A DNA stretch of 64,000 nucleotides from Rhodococcus sp. 1168 (GTDB lineage: Bacteria > Actinomycetota > Actinomycetes > Mycobacteriales > Mycobacteriaceae), in contig NZ_MKKY01000091.1 in NCBI RefSeq assembly GCF_002091955.1, positions 191,001 to 255,000 on the forward strand. The letters are read 5' to 3'. The notes below the pieces were generated by a model. The model was not told the origin of the DNA. It saw only the letters and a program-made list of their open reading frames with translations, and did not search any database. The translations under genes were made by a program, and so were the position numbers. Shown here piece after piece: positions 46,751-57,303 of this stretch. The first letter of the stretch is position 1. Each line of letters opens with the position of its first letter.

Positions 46751-47559
46751 CCGCATCCGTGGACAGTCTCCTCGCGGCCGAGATGGACGCGGCACCGGAC
46801 GAAGGTGCGTCGGAGCGCGATGCTGTCAAACGCGCCGATCGCCTACGCCTGCTGGTGCAACCCGCCATCGTTCTCATTCTGGTTGTCGGCGTACTCGTCT
46901 GGGCCTTCAGTCGCGATCTGACCGCGACTCAACAAGGCAGCATCACTGCGAGCAACCTCGCCACGCTCACCTGGCAGCACATTTTGCTCACCGCAGCAGT
47001 CGTAGTCATCGTCGTCATCATCGCCGTCCCGCTCGGAACTCTGCTCACCCGACCCGGATACACCCGTCTCGCACCATTTTTCGTGGGTATCGCCAACATC
47101 GGAGCCGCTGCACCTGCAGTCGGTTTGCTGGTCCTGTTCTATCTGGCGACGCGGCAGACAGGTTTCTGGATCGGCGTCCTGCCCATCGCCTTCTACTCGC
47201 TGCTTCCGGTGTTGCGCAATACGATTCTGGGATACCAGGAGGTCGACAAAACGCTCATCGATGCCGGCCGCGGTCAAGGGATGTCCTCGCTGACCGTGCT
47301 CCGAAGGCTCGAGTTCCCAATGGCAGTGCCGTACATTCTCGCCGGCCTACGCACTTCCTTGGTCCTCGCGGTCGGAACAGCGACGCTGTGTTTCCTCGTC
47401 AGCGCAGGTGGACTCGGCATTCTCATCGACACCGGATACAAGTTGCGCGACAACGTCACCCTGGTGACCGGTGCCGTACTTGCAGTGTCCCTGGCACTGT
47501 TCGTCGATTGGCTCGGCGCATTGGCCGAGCAGTTCCTGGGCCCCAAAGGATTACGATGA
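46747..47559 (+). CDS. proZ: Osmoprotectant ABC transporter permease 2 (ProZ/OpuCD-like)
   Basis: 270-aa second permease with about six helices and a GQGMSSLTVLRRLEFPMAVPYILAG EAA-type loop. It has an additional charged N-terminal extension (about 40 residues) relative to the first permease. ATGA overlap with the ATPase gene and a 4-bp overlap with the substrate-binding gene place it firmly in the unit. Two non-identical permeases are typical of OpuB/OpuC systems. Confidence 0.92.
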   Translation: MTASVDSLLAAEMDAAPDEGASERDAVKRADRLRLLVQPAIVLILVVGVLVWAFSRDLTATQQGSITASNLATLTWQHILLTAAVVVIVVIIAVPLGTLLTRPGYTRLAPFFVGIANIGAAAPAVGLLVLFYLATRQTGFWIGVLPIAFYSLLPVLRNTILGYQEVDKTLIDAGRGQGMSSLTVLRRLEFPMAVPYILAGLRTSLVLAVGTATLCFLVSAGGLGILIDTGYKLRDNVTLVTGAVLAVSLALFVDWLGALAEQFLGPKGLR

Positions 47560-48530
47560 AGAAGACGACGACCGCAATCGCACTCGCCATGGCGGGGGCT
47601 CTCCTGGCCGGCTGCGGGCTCGAATCCGGGGGCGCGGTTCCACTCTCGGTCGGGCCTGCCAGCATCCAGCCGGTCCCCGAACTCGAGGGCGTCAAGATGA
47701 CCGTCGGTTCCAAGGACTTCACCGAACAGATCACGCTCGGCTACATAATCGAGTTCGCGATGGTCGCTGCCGGTGCCGAGGTTCGAGATCTGACCAACAT
47801 CCAGGGCTCCAACAGCACACGTGACGCCCAGTTGAACGGTCAGATCGATCTCACATACGAGTACACCGGCACCGGGTGGATCAACTATCTGGGCAACGAG
47901 ACACCACTACCCGACTCGACCGAGCAGTACGAAGCGGTGCGCGATGCCGACCTCGCGGCAAACGACATGGTGTGGGAGCCTCCGGCCCCGATGAACAACA
48001 CCTACGCGCTCGCGATGAACCAGCAGACTGCGGAGGAAACGGGAGTCAAGACGCTGTCGGACTACGCCAACCTCGTTCGAACCGACCCGTCCGCGGCGAC
48101 GACCTGCGTCGAAACCGAGTTCAACGTTCGTCAGGACGGCTACCCCGGACTGGCCGCCAAGTACGAGTTCGATCCGAACCTCGCGCCTCGGCAGATACTG
48201 CAGACCGGCATCATCTATCAGGCCACCGCCGACGGAACCCAGTGCAAGTTCGGTGAGGTGTTCGCTACCGACGGACGCATCATCGCGCTCGATCTCATTC
48301 TGCTCGAAGATGATCGAGCCTTCTTTCCCAAGTACAACCCGTCACTGATCATGAGGAAAGACTTCGCAGCCGCCCATCCCGAGGTGCAGGAAGTCATGGC
48401 ACCGATCACCGCGAAGCTGGACGACTCGGTCATGACCGAATTGAACCGCCAGGTGGACGTCGAGGGCCGAGAGCCCGCCGACGTCGCACGTGACTGGCTC
48501 GTCTCGGAAGGTTTTGTCACCACCGGCTGA
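47556..48530 (+). CDS. proX: Osmoprotectant substrate-binding lipoprotein (ProX/OpuCC-like)
   Basis: 324-aa lipoprotein with signal peptide MKKTTTAIALAMAGALLAGC (lipobox LAGC, Cys20) and a glycine-betaine/choline-binding type II fold (OpuAC domain): MTVGSKDFTEQ at the start, the aromatic-rich TYEYTGTGWINYLG, and a C-terminal WLVSEGFV. Aromatic residues suit a quaternary-ammonium cage. ATGA overlap with proZ. It converges on glnE with a gap of 15 bp. Substrate is betaine- or choline-like by family; not determinable from sequence alone. Confidence 0.92.
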   Translation: MKKTTTAIALAMAGALLAGCGLESGGAVPLSVGPASIQPVPELEGVKMTVGSKDFTEQITLGYIIEFAMVAAGAEVRDLTNIQGSNSTRDAQLNGQIDLTYEYTGTGWINYLGNETPLPDSTEQYEAVRDADLAANDMVWEPPAPMNNTYALAMNQQTAEETGVKTLSDYANLVRTDPSAATTCVETEFNVRQDGYPGLAAKYEFDPNLAPRQILQTGIIYQATADGTQCKFGEVFATDGRIIALDLILLEDDRAFFPKYNPSLIMRKDFAAAHPEVQEVMAPITAKLDDSVMTELNRQVDVEGREPADVARDWLVSEGFVTTG

Positions 48531-48545
48531 TCGACGGTGGAGTGG

Positions 48546-51500
48546 TCAGGCCCCGAAGGTCCGCTCCACCACCGCCTTTGCGCGACGCGTCACACGTAGG
48601 TAGTTGTCGAGGAACTCCCCCGCATCGGCGTTCTCCCACCCGGCCACCTTTGCGACGGCGGAGAGAACATGTCCCGGTGCAGGGAGTTGGTCCGTCGGCT
48701 TTCCACGCACGAGCACGAGTGCGTTGCGGGCCTTCGTCGCGAGAATCCATGCCTCGCGCAACAGTTCGACGTCGGTCTCGCTCATCAATTCGGCCGCACC
48801 GATCGCGTCGAGAGTCTGCAAGGTCGAGGTGTTGTGCAGCGACGGCACGTCATGGGCATGTCTGAGTTGGATGAGCTGCACTGTCCACTCGATGTCGGCG
48901 AGCCCGCCCCGACCCAGCTTGGTGTGAGTGGCGGGGTCGGCGCCCTTCGGGAGACGCTCGGAGTCGATTCGCGCTTTGATGCGGCGGATCTCTCGAACGG
49001 CCTCCTGCGAGACGCCGCCTTCTGGGTATCGCACCTTGTCGACCATGAGCAGGAACTTGATGCCGAGATCCTGATCGCCGGCAACTTGGTGGGCACGCAG
49101 CAGCGCCTGGACCTCCCAGGCCTGAGCCCACTGCGCGTAGTACGCCTTGTACGACGCGAGAGTCCTGACCACCGGCCCGTTTCGGCCTTCCGGCCGCAAT
49201 CCGGTGTCGACCTCCAACGGTGGATCGGTACTCGGCGCACCGAGTAGCTTGCGAATCCGATCGGCAATACCGTTGGCCCACTTGACGGCGACGCTGTCGT
49301 CGGAGCCCTCGACGGGTTCGCATACGAACAACACATCTGCATCGCTGCCGTAGCCGAGTTCTCCGCCGCCGAGTCGGCCCATGCCGATCACAGCCAGGCT
49401 GGCAGGAGCCGGCTCGCCACGTTCGGCTTCGCTCGCCCGAATGGCCGCTGCCAGTGCAGCGTTGATCACCGCGGCCCACACCGAAGACAATGCAGTACAG
49501 ACCTGTGGAACGTCGAGCATGCCGAGGATGTCGGCCGACGCCACTCGCGCAAGCTCGTGTCTACGCAGAGCCCGCGCGGCGTCGATGGCACGAACCGGAT
49601 CGTCGTACCGACCCGAAGAAGACAGGATCGCTCGATATGTCTCCTCGGGTTCGACGTCGAGAAGCCTTGGGCCGGTTGGGCCGTCGGCGAAGAGTCTGAT
49701 AACCTCGGGCGCTTTGATGAGCAGATCCGGCACGTACGCCGAGGATCCGAGCACGATCATCAGGCGCTGAGCGACAGCACCTTCGTCGCGCAGTATTCGC
49801 AGAAACCAGGTTTGGTCCGTAGTGGCCTCGCAGAGTCTGCGGTAATTGAGTAGGCCTGCATCCGAGTCCGGGGTATCGGCCAGCCATTCGAGAAGTGTCG
49901 GCAGCAGCACCGCTTGAATCTGGCCACGCCGTGAGCCCGAACCGACGAGCGCGCGCAGGTGCCCGATCGCGTTCCGAGGCGCGGCGAATCCCAGCGCGGA
50001 GAGTTGGCGCACGGCGGCTTCCGGAGTCAATCTGACTGTGTCGGAATCGAACCGCACGACCGAATCGAGCAGTGGTCGATAGAACAGTTTCGCGTGCAGC
50101 CTACGGATCCGGAGCGCGTTGCGTTTGATCTCGGCGGTCAGCACTCCGAGCGCGTCACGATTGCCGTCTGGACGCATGTGCGCTGCTCGGGCGAGCCAGC
50201 GCAGCGCTTCCTCGTCGTCCGGCGGTGGCAGAGTGTGGGTTCGCTTCATCCGCTGTAGCTGCAGGCGGTGTTCGAGCAACCGCAGGAACTCGTAGGACGC
50301 GGTCAGATTCGCTGCGTCGTCACGCCCGACGTATCCGCCGTCGCTGAGCGCAACCAGGGCGTCCACAGTGCCGAGAACTCGGAGAGTTTCGTCGGTGCGA
50401 CCGTGGACGAGTTGCAGCAGCTGGACGGCGAATTCGACATCCCGCAGGCTTCCGCGACCGAGTTTGATCTCACGTTCACGGAGCTCGGGTGGGACCATCT
50501 CCTCGACGCGACGGCGCATGGCGCGGACCTCGGGAACGAAGTCCTCCCGCTGCGAGGCCAACCACACCATCGGATTGAGCGCGGCGACGTAGCTGTGCCC
50601 GAGCTCGAGGTTCCCAGTCATCGGACGTGCTTTGAGCAACGCCTGGAACTCCCATGTCTTGGCCCACCGCTTGTAGTAAGCGACATGCGAATCGAGGGTG
50701 CGGACCAGTTCGCCACGCTTCCCCTCCGGCCGAAGCGCCGCATCGACCTCGAAGAACGCCGAGGAGCCGATTCGCATCATTTCGCCCGCGATCCGGCTGG
50801 CTACCGCATCCGCGGGTTCGGCAACGAATACGACGTCGACGTCGGAGACGTAATTGAGCTCTCGCGCACCGCATTTGCCCATTGCGATCACGGCGAGTCG
50901 GTTGGGCATCGGATCGTCCGGGCAGACAGTGGCGACGGCGACAGCCAGGGCGGCGGTCAGGGCGGCGTCGGCCATGTCGGAGAGCTGATTTCCGACGAGC
51001 TGATACGGCACGACAGGCTCGTTCTCCACGGTGGCTGCGAGATCCGCCGCGGCGAGAACCATAACTTGGTCACGGTAGGTTTTACGCAGTGCGACAACGG
51101 CATCGGGTCCGGTCAGACCCGCCCGGTACAGTTCCGGCGAAGCATTCGGGCCGGTCTCGGGCACCGCCTCGACAGCGGCCAGTAGTTGTTCGGTCAGCTG
51201 CTGCTTGCTGGGTAGTTCCACCCGGGCGGACGGACCCGTGGCGCGGCCCTCGGGTGTACTGAGCAGACGCCAGGTATCCGGATCGGCAACGAGGTGATCG
51301 GCAAGCGCGCTCGAGGCACCGCACAGACCGAACAATCGACCACGGAGACCCTTGTCCGAACGCAAGGCCTGGTCGACTTCGGAGAAGCCGTCGCCGAGCA
51401 GATCCTGCAGCCTTGTCAGTGTCCGCAGTGCGAGGTCCGCGTTGGCTGCACGCGACAGCGACCACAGTAGTTCGAGACTGTTCTCGTCGACCCACCCGAG

Positions 51501-51590
51501 CTTCTGAAGATCAGCGGGCGCACTGGCCTCGACCAGACCCAGACGTCCTGGCCCTGGGACGATCGAACGTGATGTGGGTGGACGCACCAT
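48546..51590 (-). CDS. glnE: Bifunctional glutamine synthetase adenylyltransferase/deadenylylase
   Basis: 1014-aa two-headed enzyme that adds or removes AMP on GlnA1 Tyr406 according to nitrogen status. Both nucleotidyltransferase domains have intact metal-Asp motifs: [18 protein letters not shown] (N-terminal, deadenylylating half) and [20 protein letters not shown] (C-terminal, adenylylating half). Two helical linker domains follow them. GAGGT 8 nt before ATG supports the start. Counterpart Rv2221c. It lies upstream of no other gene of its strand except glnA2, which precedes it by 119 bp. Confidence 0.95.
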   Translation of the reverse strand: MVRPPTSRSIVPGPGRLGLVEASAPADLQKLGWVDENSLELLWSLSRAANADLALRTLTRLQDLLGDGFSEVDQALRSDKGLRGRLFGLCGASSALADHLVADPDTWRLLSTPEGRATGPSARVELPSKQQLTEQLLAAVEAVPETGPNASPELYRAGLTGPDAVVALRKTYRDQVMVLAAADLAATVENEPVVPYQLVGNQLSDMADAALTAALAVAVATVCPDDPMPNRLAVIAMGKCGARELNYVSDVDVVFVAEPADAVASRIAGEMMRIGSSAFFEVDAALRPEGKRGELVRTLDSHVAYYKRWAKTWEFQALLKARPMTGNLELGHSYVAALNPMVWLASQREDFVPEVRAMRRRVEEMVPPELREREIKLGRGSLRDVEFAVQLLQLVHGRTDETLRVLGTVDALVALSDGGYVGRDDAANLTASYEFLRLLEHRLQLQRMKRTHTLPPPDDEEALRWLARAAHMRPDGNRDALGVLTAEIKRNALRIRRLHAKLFYRPLLDSVVRFDSDTVRLTPEAAVRQLSALGFAAPRNAIGHLRALVGSGSRRGQIQAVLLPTLLEWLADTPDSDAGLLNYRRLCEATTDQTWFLRILRDEGAVAQRLMIVLGSSAYVPDLLIKAPEVIRLFADGPTGPRLLDVEPEETYRAILSSSGRYDDPVRAIDAARALRRHELARVASADILGMLDVPQVCTALSSVWAAVINAALAAAIRASEAERGEPAPASLAVIGMGRLGGGELGYGSDADVLFVCEPVEGSDDSVAVKWANGIADRIRKLLGAPSTDPPLEVDTGLRPEGRNGPVVRTLASYKAYYAQWAQAWEVQALLRAHQVAGDQDLGIKFLLMVDKVRYPEGGVSQEAVREIRRIKARIDSERLPKGADPATHTKLGRGGLADIEWTVQLIQLRHAHDVPSLHNTSTLQTLDAIGAAELMSETDVELLREAWILATKARNALVLVRGKPTDQLPAPGHVLSAVAKVAGWENADAGEFLDNYLRVTRRAKAVVERTFGA

Positions 51591-51709
51591 CAGCGAACAC
51601 CTCGACTCTGGCGTGACACAGGTTCACCTCACCGCGGGCGGGAACTAGCTCTTACTCGAACGAAGTAAAATCTAGCCCATCACACCGGCATTCGATGACA
51701 GTGCGCAGA

Positions 51710-53050
51710 TCACAATCCCAAGTAGGCCTTCAGCTCGTACGGCGTGACATGCGAGCGGTATTCCTCCCACTCCCGACGCTTGTTGCGCAGGAAGAAGTCG
51801 AAGACGTGCTCACCGAGGGCTTCGGCGACGAGCTCGGAGCCCTCCATAGCGTTCAGAGCCTGATCGAGGTTGCCTGGAAGCTCCTTGTACCCCATCGCGC
51901 GACGCTCGGCTGATGTCAACGCCCACACGTCCTCTTCTGCCTCCGGTGGCAACGTGTAACCCTTCTCGATGCCACGCAGACCGGCAGCAAGTAGCACGGC
52001 GAAGGCAAGGTAGGGGTTGCAGGCGGAGTCGGGGCTGCGGATCTCGACGCGACGAGAGGACGCCTTGTTCGGGGTGTACATCGGAACCCGAATGAGTGCC
52101 GAGCGGTTGGAGGGTCCCCAAGACGCTGCCGTCGGTGCTTCGCCACCGCGGATCAACCGCTTGTAGGAGTTGACCCACTGGTTCGTGACGGCGCTGATCT
52201 CGTTGGCATGTTCGAGGATTCCGGCGATGAACGACTTGCCGGTCTCCGAGAGCTGCATCGGGTCGTCCGGATTGTGGAACGCGTTGGTGTCGCCCTCGAA
52301 CAGGCTCATGTGCGTGTGCATCGCCGAGCCGGCCTGATCACTGAACGGCTTGGGCATGAACGTTGCGCGGACGCCCTCGGCGATCGCAACTTCCTTGACC
52401 AGGTATCGGAAGGTCATGATGTTGTCGGCCATCGACAGTGCGTCGGCGTAGCGGAGGTCGATTTCCTGCTGACCGGGCGCGGCTTCGTGATGGCTGAACT
52501 CGACGGAGATGCCCATCGACTCGAGCGCATCGATGGCGTGACGGCGAAAGTTCGGCGCCGAATCGTGCACGGCCTGATCGAAATATCCACCGTTGTCGGC
52601 GGGCGTGGGCGGCGATCCATCCTCTGGAGAGTCCTTGAGCAGGAAGAACTCGATCTCCGGATGCACGTAGCAGCTGAACCCGAGGTCTGCGGCCTTGCTC
52701 AATTGACGACGCAGCACGTGCCGCGAATCAGCCCAGGACGGCGAGCCGTCGGGCATCGCGATATCGCAGAACATCCGTGCCGAATGCTGATGCCCCTTAC
52801 TGCTCGACCAGGGCAAGATCTGAAAAGTAGACGGATCGGGCTTGGCAACGGTATCTGCTTCGGAGACGCGGGCGAAGCCCTCGATAGCGCTTCCGTCGAA
52901 GCCGATGCCTTCGTCGAAGGCACCTTCGAGTTCCGCCGGGGCAATGGCGACCGATTTCAGATAGCCAAGAACATCGGTGAACCATAGGCGGACGAAGCGG
53001 ATGTCGCGCTCCTCCAGGGTCCGAAGCACGAATTCCTTTTGGCGATCCAT
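51710..53050 (-). CDS. glnA2: Glutamine synthetase-like protein GlnA2
   Basis: 446-aa GS I-alpha type protein. The GS domains (IGFDGSAIEGFARV, HPEIEFFLL, FMPKPFSDQAGSAMHTHMSL, and NRSALIRVP) are complete, but the region aligned with Tyr406 of GlnA1 lacks the adenylylation loop, so GlnE should not act on it. Streptomyces GlnA2-4 homologues use polyamines; whether this one makes glutamine or gamma-glutamyl-polyamides is open. TAGTCT ends exactly 7 nt before the ATG, indicating a leaderless mRNA. Counterpart Rv2222c. Confidence 0.93.
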   Translation of the reverse strand: MDRQKEFVLRTLEERDIRFVRLWFTDVLGYLKSVAIAPAELEGAFDEGIGFDGSAIEGFARVSEADTVAKPDPSTFQILPWSSSKGHQHSARMFCDIAMPDGSPSWADSRHVLRRQLSKAADLGFSCYVHPEIEFFLLKDSPEDGSPPTPADNGGYFDQAVHDSAPNFRRHAIDALESMGISVEFSHHEAAPGQQEIDLRYADALSMADNIMTFRYLVKEVAIAEGVRATFMPKPFSDQAGSAMHTHMSLFEGDTNAFHNPDDPMQLSETGKSFIAGILEHANEISAVTNQWVNSYKRLIRGGEAPTAASWGPSNRSALIRVPMYTPNKASSRRVEIRSPDSACNPYLAFAVLLAAGLRGIEKGYTLPPEAEEDVWALTSAERRAMGYKELPGNLDQALNAMEGSELVAEALGEHVFDFFLRNKRREWEEYRSHVTPYELKAYLGL

Positions 53051-53057
53051 GTCCGCG

Positions 53058-53063
53058 AGACTA
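53058..53063 (-). promoter_or_regulatory. Predicted -10 element (TAGTCT) of glnA2, leaderless
   Basis: TAGTCT ends exactly 7 nt before ATG 53050. A single GTAAC-n6-TTAAC half-site lies about 20 bp upstream, not enough to call a GlnR operator. Confidence 0.55.
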
Positions 53064-53152
53064 AGCAAACCGCGTTAAATCTGTGTTACATCGTGATCTC
53101 GGTCTCACGTCGGACGTTTCTCAGCGGGCACACCCGGGACGTGATGCTCGCG

Positions 53153-54736
53153 TCAGCACACCAGATCGCTGCCTGGCGGTACCAGGTCGACGAGATAACC
53201 GACCAACGGATCGTCGATGCATTCCTCGCCGGAGAAGGCGACCGTATGTCGGGTCCCTTCATACGTGACCAGGTCCGCGTCGAGCTGGCGAGCAAGATCG
53301 ACCCCTGCCTGGTACGGCGTGGCCGGGTCGAAAGTCGTGGACACGACCACGAGCTTCGGTAGCCCCGCCGCCGAGATCGTGTGCGGACTTCCGGTATTCG
53401 GTACCGGCCAGAAAGCGCACAGGTCGAGAGGCGCGTTTCCGGTTCCGCGGCCGTCGTCGAGGAACGGGGCGGCCTCTCGGTACCGCGTGTCGGCCTCGTC
53501 GGCCTCGGCTCGGTCGATGACCGGTGGGTCATCGACGCACCGGATCGCATTGAATGCGTCATCGAGATTCGCGTAGGACCCGTCCTCGAGTCGTCCGCTG
53601 TAGCTGTCGGCCAAACGGAGGAGCGTGTCACCGCGGCCATCCCGCAGTTCGCTCAGTCCTGCCCGAAGTAGCCGCCACAGGCTTTCGGAGTAGAGCGCTT
53701 GCTGAGTCCCCGTCAGCGCGTCGTCATAGCTCAGTCCACGCGGGTCCGTCGTTTCGGCAGGACGCTCGACAAGTGGGTCGACGAGCGCACGAAACTGCCG
53801 GTTCGCGTCGGCGACTTCGGTGCCGAGCGGACAAGACGGCGATTGTGCGCAGTCGGCAGCAAAACCGTCGAACGCACCTTGGAAGGCCGCCCCCTGCTCG
53901 ACGGCTTCGTCGACGGGACTCTGCTCCGGATCGAGTGCGCCGTCGAGCACCATCGCTCGCACGTTGCCGGGAAACGCCTCGGCGTACGCGGTGCCGATTC
54001 GGGTGCCGTACGAGTAGCCGACATAGGTGAGCTTCGCGTCCCCCAGCACCGACCTGATCACGTCCATGTCCTGGACCACCTCGCGCGTTCCCACGTGCTC
54101 GAGCAGATCCGTACCGCTCCGCGCTGCACACTTGGCGGCGTAGTTCTGATGCTCCGCTTCCGATTTCGCAATACCCTCCGGCGAAACGTCGACATCCGGC
54201 TCGCGTCGCTCCTCTTCGATTTCTTGCGTGGTCAGGCACCGCACGGCAGGAGTCGATGCACCGATCCCGCGCGGATCGAATCCGATCCGATCGAAGCGTT
54301 CGGATAACTCCGACCCGTCTGCCTGCGTGGACATGTACAGCCCTGATGCCCCCGGGCCACCTGGGTTGAACAAGATCGAACCGATCTTGTCCCCGCTCGC
54401 CTGCGTCCGCGAAAGGGCGATCTCGGCCTTGTCTCCGCTCGGCTCCTCGTAGTTCAACGGCACCGTGACCTTCGCGCACTCCATATCGCTGCGAAAACCC
54501 GATCCGTCGGTGTCATAGGAATCGCAGGATCCCCACTCTGGCGACTGGGTGTAGAACTCGGGGAGGCCGTCGGGGACGATGCCGGCACCGGGCTCGAAAG
54601 ATTCGACGGACGATGAAAGCCCCTCTGCTTCCGGGTTGCCCTCGATTGTCGAGCTCTGCGCACATCCCGCCGCGGCCATCAGCCCTGCCGCGCCCAGGGC
54701 TACCAACCGGACCAGCGGAGTGCGACTCGTTCTCAT
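53153..54736 (-). CDS. caeA: CaeA/Hip1-type serine hydrolase lipoprotein
   Basis: 527-aa cell-envelope alpha/beta hydrolase of the tripeptidyl aminopeptidase type. Signal peptide with lipobox AAGC (Cys25). The nucleophile is Ser242 in GYSYGTR, in the conserved oxyanion region after NPGGPGASG. A C-terminal TAP-like domain supplies the catalytic Asp (TTFDPATPY) and His (GTRHTVAFSG). In M. tuberculosis the homologue (Rv2224c, Hip1) is a serine protease that cleaves GroEL2 and affects cell-wall integrity. Substrate here is unknown. Confidence 0.9.
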   Translation of the reverse strand: MRTSRTPLVRLVALGAAGLMAAAGCAQSSTIEGNPEAEGLSSSVESFEPGAGIVPDGLPEFYTQSPEWGSCDSYDTDGSGFRSDMECAKVTVPLNYEEPSGDKAEIALSRTQASGDKIGSILFNPGGPGASGLYMSTQADGSELSERFDRIGFDPRGIGASTPAVRCLTTQEIEEERREPDVDVSPEGIAKSEAEHQNYAAKCAARSGTDLLEHVGTREVVQDMDVIRSVLGDAKLTYVGYSYGTRIGTAYAEAFPGNVRAMVLDGALDPEQSPVDEAVEQGAAFQGAFDGFAADCAQSPSCPLGTEVADANRQFRALVDPLVERPAETTDPRGLSYDDALTGTQQALYSESLWRLLRAGLSELRDGRGDTLLRLADSYSGRLEDGSYANLDDAFNAIRCVDDPPVIDRAEADEADTRYREAAPFLDDGRGTGNAPLDLCAFWPVPNTGSPHTISAAGLPKLVVVSTTFDPATPYQAGVDLARQLDADLVTYEGTRHTVAFSGEECIDDPLVGYLVDLVPPGSDLVC

Positions 54737-54952
54737 TCCCTCGATGGTGCCAGAACTTCACGTGTGCGCTGCTCACGCAGGACAGCGGCGAACCAAGCGC
54801 CTCCCTGCACGACTCTGGCCGAGCCTCGCGGTGTGACGGATTGCACTGCCGAGTGCTCTTCGGTCGAGTAGACGCAGGTGGCAGACTGGAGACGTCATCA
54901 ACCCCATCCCGGGGACCCGAAGCCGGGCCTCGAGGAACCGAAAGGGACAAAG

Positions 54953-55798
54953 ATGTCCGACAACACGATTTACGGTGGATCCGACGCATCCGTGTCCGGT
55001 CTCACTCGCAAGACCCGCACCCACCATCTTCTACAGATGAAGGCCGAGGGTGAGCGCTGGGCAATGCTCACCGCGTACGACTACTCCAGCGCTCGCATCT
55101 TCGAGGAGGCCGGCATTCCGGTTCTGCTGGTCGGTGACTCGGCAGCCAATGTCGTCTACGGCTACGACACCACCGTTCCCATCACCATGGACGAGCTCCT
55201 CCCCCTCGTCCGCGGGGTAGTGCGTGGAGCCCCCAACGCACTCGTCGTCGCAGACCTCCCCTTCGGCAGCTACGAGTCCTCCGCACAACAGGCGCTGGCC
55301 ACAGCCACCAGATTCATGAAGGAAGGACTGGCCAACGCCGTCAAGCTCGAAGGCGGAGAACGCGTCGCAGATCAGATCGCTGCTATCACCGCCGCGGGGA
55401 TACCGGTCATGGCACACATCGGTTTCACCCCGCAAAGCGTGAACGGTCTCGGCGGATTCCGGGTTCAAGGCCGCGGCGATGCCGCAGACACACTGGTCGC
55501 CGACGCCATAGCAGTCCAAGAGGCGGGTGCGTTCTCTGTTGTCATGGAGATGGTTCCGTCCGACATCGCCGGTCAGGTTTCCCGCAAGTTGACCATCCCC
55601 ACCATCGGAATCGGCGCAGGCAACGAGTGTGACGCACAAGTTCTCGTGTGGCAGGACATGGCCGGTTACACCAATGGAAAAACGGCGAAGTTCGTCAAGA
55701 AGTTCGGCCATGTCGGAGACGAACTCCGATCTGCCGCCGCGTCGTATCTATCCGAGGTTCGCTCCGGTGCCTTTCCTGGACCCGAACACAGCTACTGA
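54953..55798 (+). CDS. panB: 3-Methyl-2-oxobutanoate hydroxymethyltransferase
   Basis: 281-aa decameric TIM-barrel enzyme, first step of pantothenate synthesis from ketoisovalerate and methylene-tetrahydrofolate. Mg2+ ligands in [15 protein letters not shown] (Asp) and [11 protein letters not shown] (Asp) are intact, with the NAVKLEGGE and [11 protein letters not shown] motifs. ATG 54953 is supported by AAAGGGACAAAG. Its donor ketoisovalerate can come from valine through ilvE. Counterpart Rv2225. panC/panD are not in the window. Confidence 0.94.
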   Translation: MSDNTIYGGSDASVSGLTRKTRTHHLLQMKAEGERWAMLTAYDYSSARIFEEAGIPVLLVGDSAANVVYGYDTTVPITMDELLPLVRGVVRGAPNALVVADLPFGSYESSAQQALATATRFMKEGLANAVKLEGGERVADQIAAITAAGIPVMAHIGFTPQSVNGLGGFRVQGRGDAADTLVADAIAVQEAGAFSVVMEMVPSDIAGQVSRKLTIPTIGIGAGNECDAQVLVWQDMAGYTNGKTAKFVKKFGHVGDELRSAAASYLSEVRSGAFPGPEHSY

Positions 55799-55857
55799 AT
55801 CACCCCCGGTGGCGTGAGCTGATTACTGGAGCCGATCGAGATGGCACACTCGTTGCC

Positions 55858-56316
55858 ATGAACTCAGCTGCAAAGGCCCAGTCCAGGTTTCGTCGAGTTG
55901 CCCGAGTAGTCGTTTCTGTTGCGGGAGCGGTAGCAGTGTTCGCTGCTACCGGCGCTTGCGGTACGGATGCGACGAACACCGGTTCGTCGTCGACCCTGGC
56001 CCCAACGGACGCACCCACCACGGCCACCTCCCCCTCTGGTGCAGCCGGAATCACCGAACAGCAGAGCCAGCAGCTGTGCAGCGATCTCGATGCGCAGCTG
56101 CAGGAATGGAGAATTCAAGGCCCGACGATCGGTCGTGGCGGTCTCAATATCGTCGTCCAGACCTGGGCGGCGCAGAGCGGCACCATCAATCTTCAGGTTG
56201 TGCAGAACCGCTCGATCGTCGACGAGGTGACCATCGCTACATGCCCGGATACCCGTGCAGAAGCCATGCGGTCGCTCGACATTCCTGATCTCGCATCCGG
56301 TCTCGTCGGGTTCTGA
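55858..56316 (+). CDS. Small secreted lipoprotein, unknown function
   Basis: 152-aa protein with a basic N-terminus, hydrophobic segment ending in a lipobox-like ATGAC (a weak lipobox), a Thr/Ser/Pro linker (TDAPTTATSPSG) and a mixed domain with two cysteines (QLCSDLD and IATCPDT), likely a disulfide. A longer upstream open frame lacks support; ATG 55858 begins the signal peptide. It is 60 bp after panB and 3 bp before the iminopeptidase. Small mycolata lipoproteins of this type are common. Function unknown. Confidence 0.8.
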   Translation: MNSAAKAQSRFRRVARVVVSVAGAVAVFAATGACGTDATNTGSSSTLAPTDAPTTATSPSGAAGITEQQSQQLCSDLDAQLQEWRIQGPTIGRGGLNIVVQTWAAQSGTINLQVVQNRSIVDEVTIATCPDTRAEAMRSLDIPDLASGLVGF

Positions 56317-56319
56317 CGC

Positions 56320-57303
56320 GTGACATCGACACCATTGCGGGGGCTGTATCCGCCGATCGAACCGTTCGACGGTGGTCTCCTCTATGTAGGCGACGACCAG
56401 CACATCTACTGGGAGGTCAGCGGTAACCCAGAGGGAAAGCCGGTCGTGTTCGTTCATGGCGGGCCGGGCGGCGGAACAGGTCCGACGCAGCGCCGTTACT
56501 TCGACCCCGAGGTGTATCGCATCATTCTGTTCGATCAACGGGGCTGCGGGCGTTCCAAGCCGCACATCGCCGACGGTGGAGATCTGGCGGTGAACACGAC
56601 CGATCGGCTCGTCGCCGACATCGAAAAGCTGCGAACGCATCTCGCCATCGATCGGTGGCTCGTGTTCGGTGGCTCCTGGGGTTCGACTCTCTCGCTCGTA
56701 TACGCACAAACTCATACCGAACGAGTCAGTGGTTTGATCCTCCGAGGAATCTTTCTGCTGCGACGCAGGGAGATCGACTGGTACTACAACGGCGGTGCGG
56801 GCCATATCTTTCCGGAGCAGTGGGACAAGTTCCTCGCTCCGATCCCGAAGAACGAACGCGACGGGGACCTGGTCGAGGCGTACCACCGCCTGCTCACTTC
56901 CGAGGATCGTGACATCGCGACCTCGGCCGCGGTCGCTTGGTCGGCGTGGGAAGCCTCCACCAGCTATCTCATTCCTCGGCCGGATCAGATTGCGCAGAAC
57001 GAGGATCCACGATTCGCACTCGCGTTCGCGGGTATCGAAAATCACTACTTCCGCAATGCTGGGTTCCTTCGGGACAACCAATTGCTCGACGACGCGCACA
57101 AGTTGAAGGGCATCGACGGAATCATCGTCCAGGGACGGTATGACGTCGTGTGCCCCGCGACAAGCGCATGGGAACTCCACAAGGCCTGGCCCGGTGCCGA
57201 ACTCGTGATGGTCGACGACGCAGGCCACTCGGCCGCCGAGCCCCGCATAGTCCACCATCTGATCGAGGCCACCGATCAGTTCGCGTCACTGCCCGATTCG
57301 TAG
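56320..57303 (+). CDS. pip: Proline iminopeptidase
   Basis: 327-aa alpha/beta hydrolase of the S33 family that removes N-terminal proline. Oxyanion motif HGGPGGG, DQRGCGRS, nucleophile Ser119 in GGSWGST, and the catalytic Asp and His in QGRYDVVCP and DAGHSAAEP. GTG start 3 bp after the previous stop. Its last 28 bp overlap the 3' end of the convergent RNB gene. Confidence 0.92.
   Translation: MTSTPLRGLYPPIEPFDGGLLYVGDDQHIYWEVSGNPEGKPVVFVHGGPGGGTGPTQRRYFDPEVYRIILFDQRGCGRSKPHIADGGDLAVNTTDRLVADIEKLRTHLAIDRWLVFGGSWGSTLSLVYAQTHTERVSGLILRGIFLLRRREIDWYYNGGAGHIFPEQWDKFLAPIPKNERDGDLVEAYHRLLTSEDRDIATSAAVAWSAWEASTSYLIPRPDQIAQNEDPRFALAFAGIENHYFRNAGFLRDNQLLDDAHKLKGIDGIIVQGRYDVVCPATSAWELHKAWPGAELVMVDDAGHSAAEPRIVHHLIEATDQFASLPDS

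Noticed and set aside
53070-53110. GlnR operator at glnA2
   Set aside because: Only one partial pair (GTAAC-n6-TTAAC); the second pair is missing.
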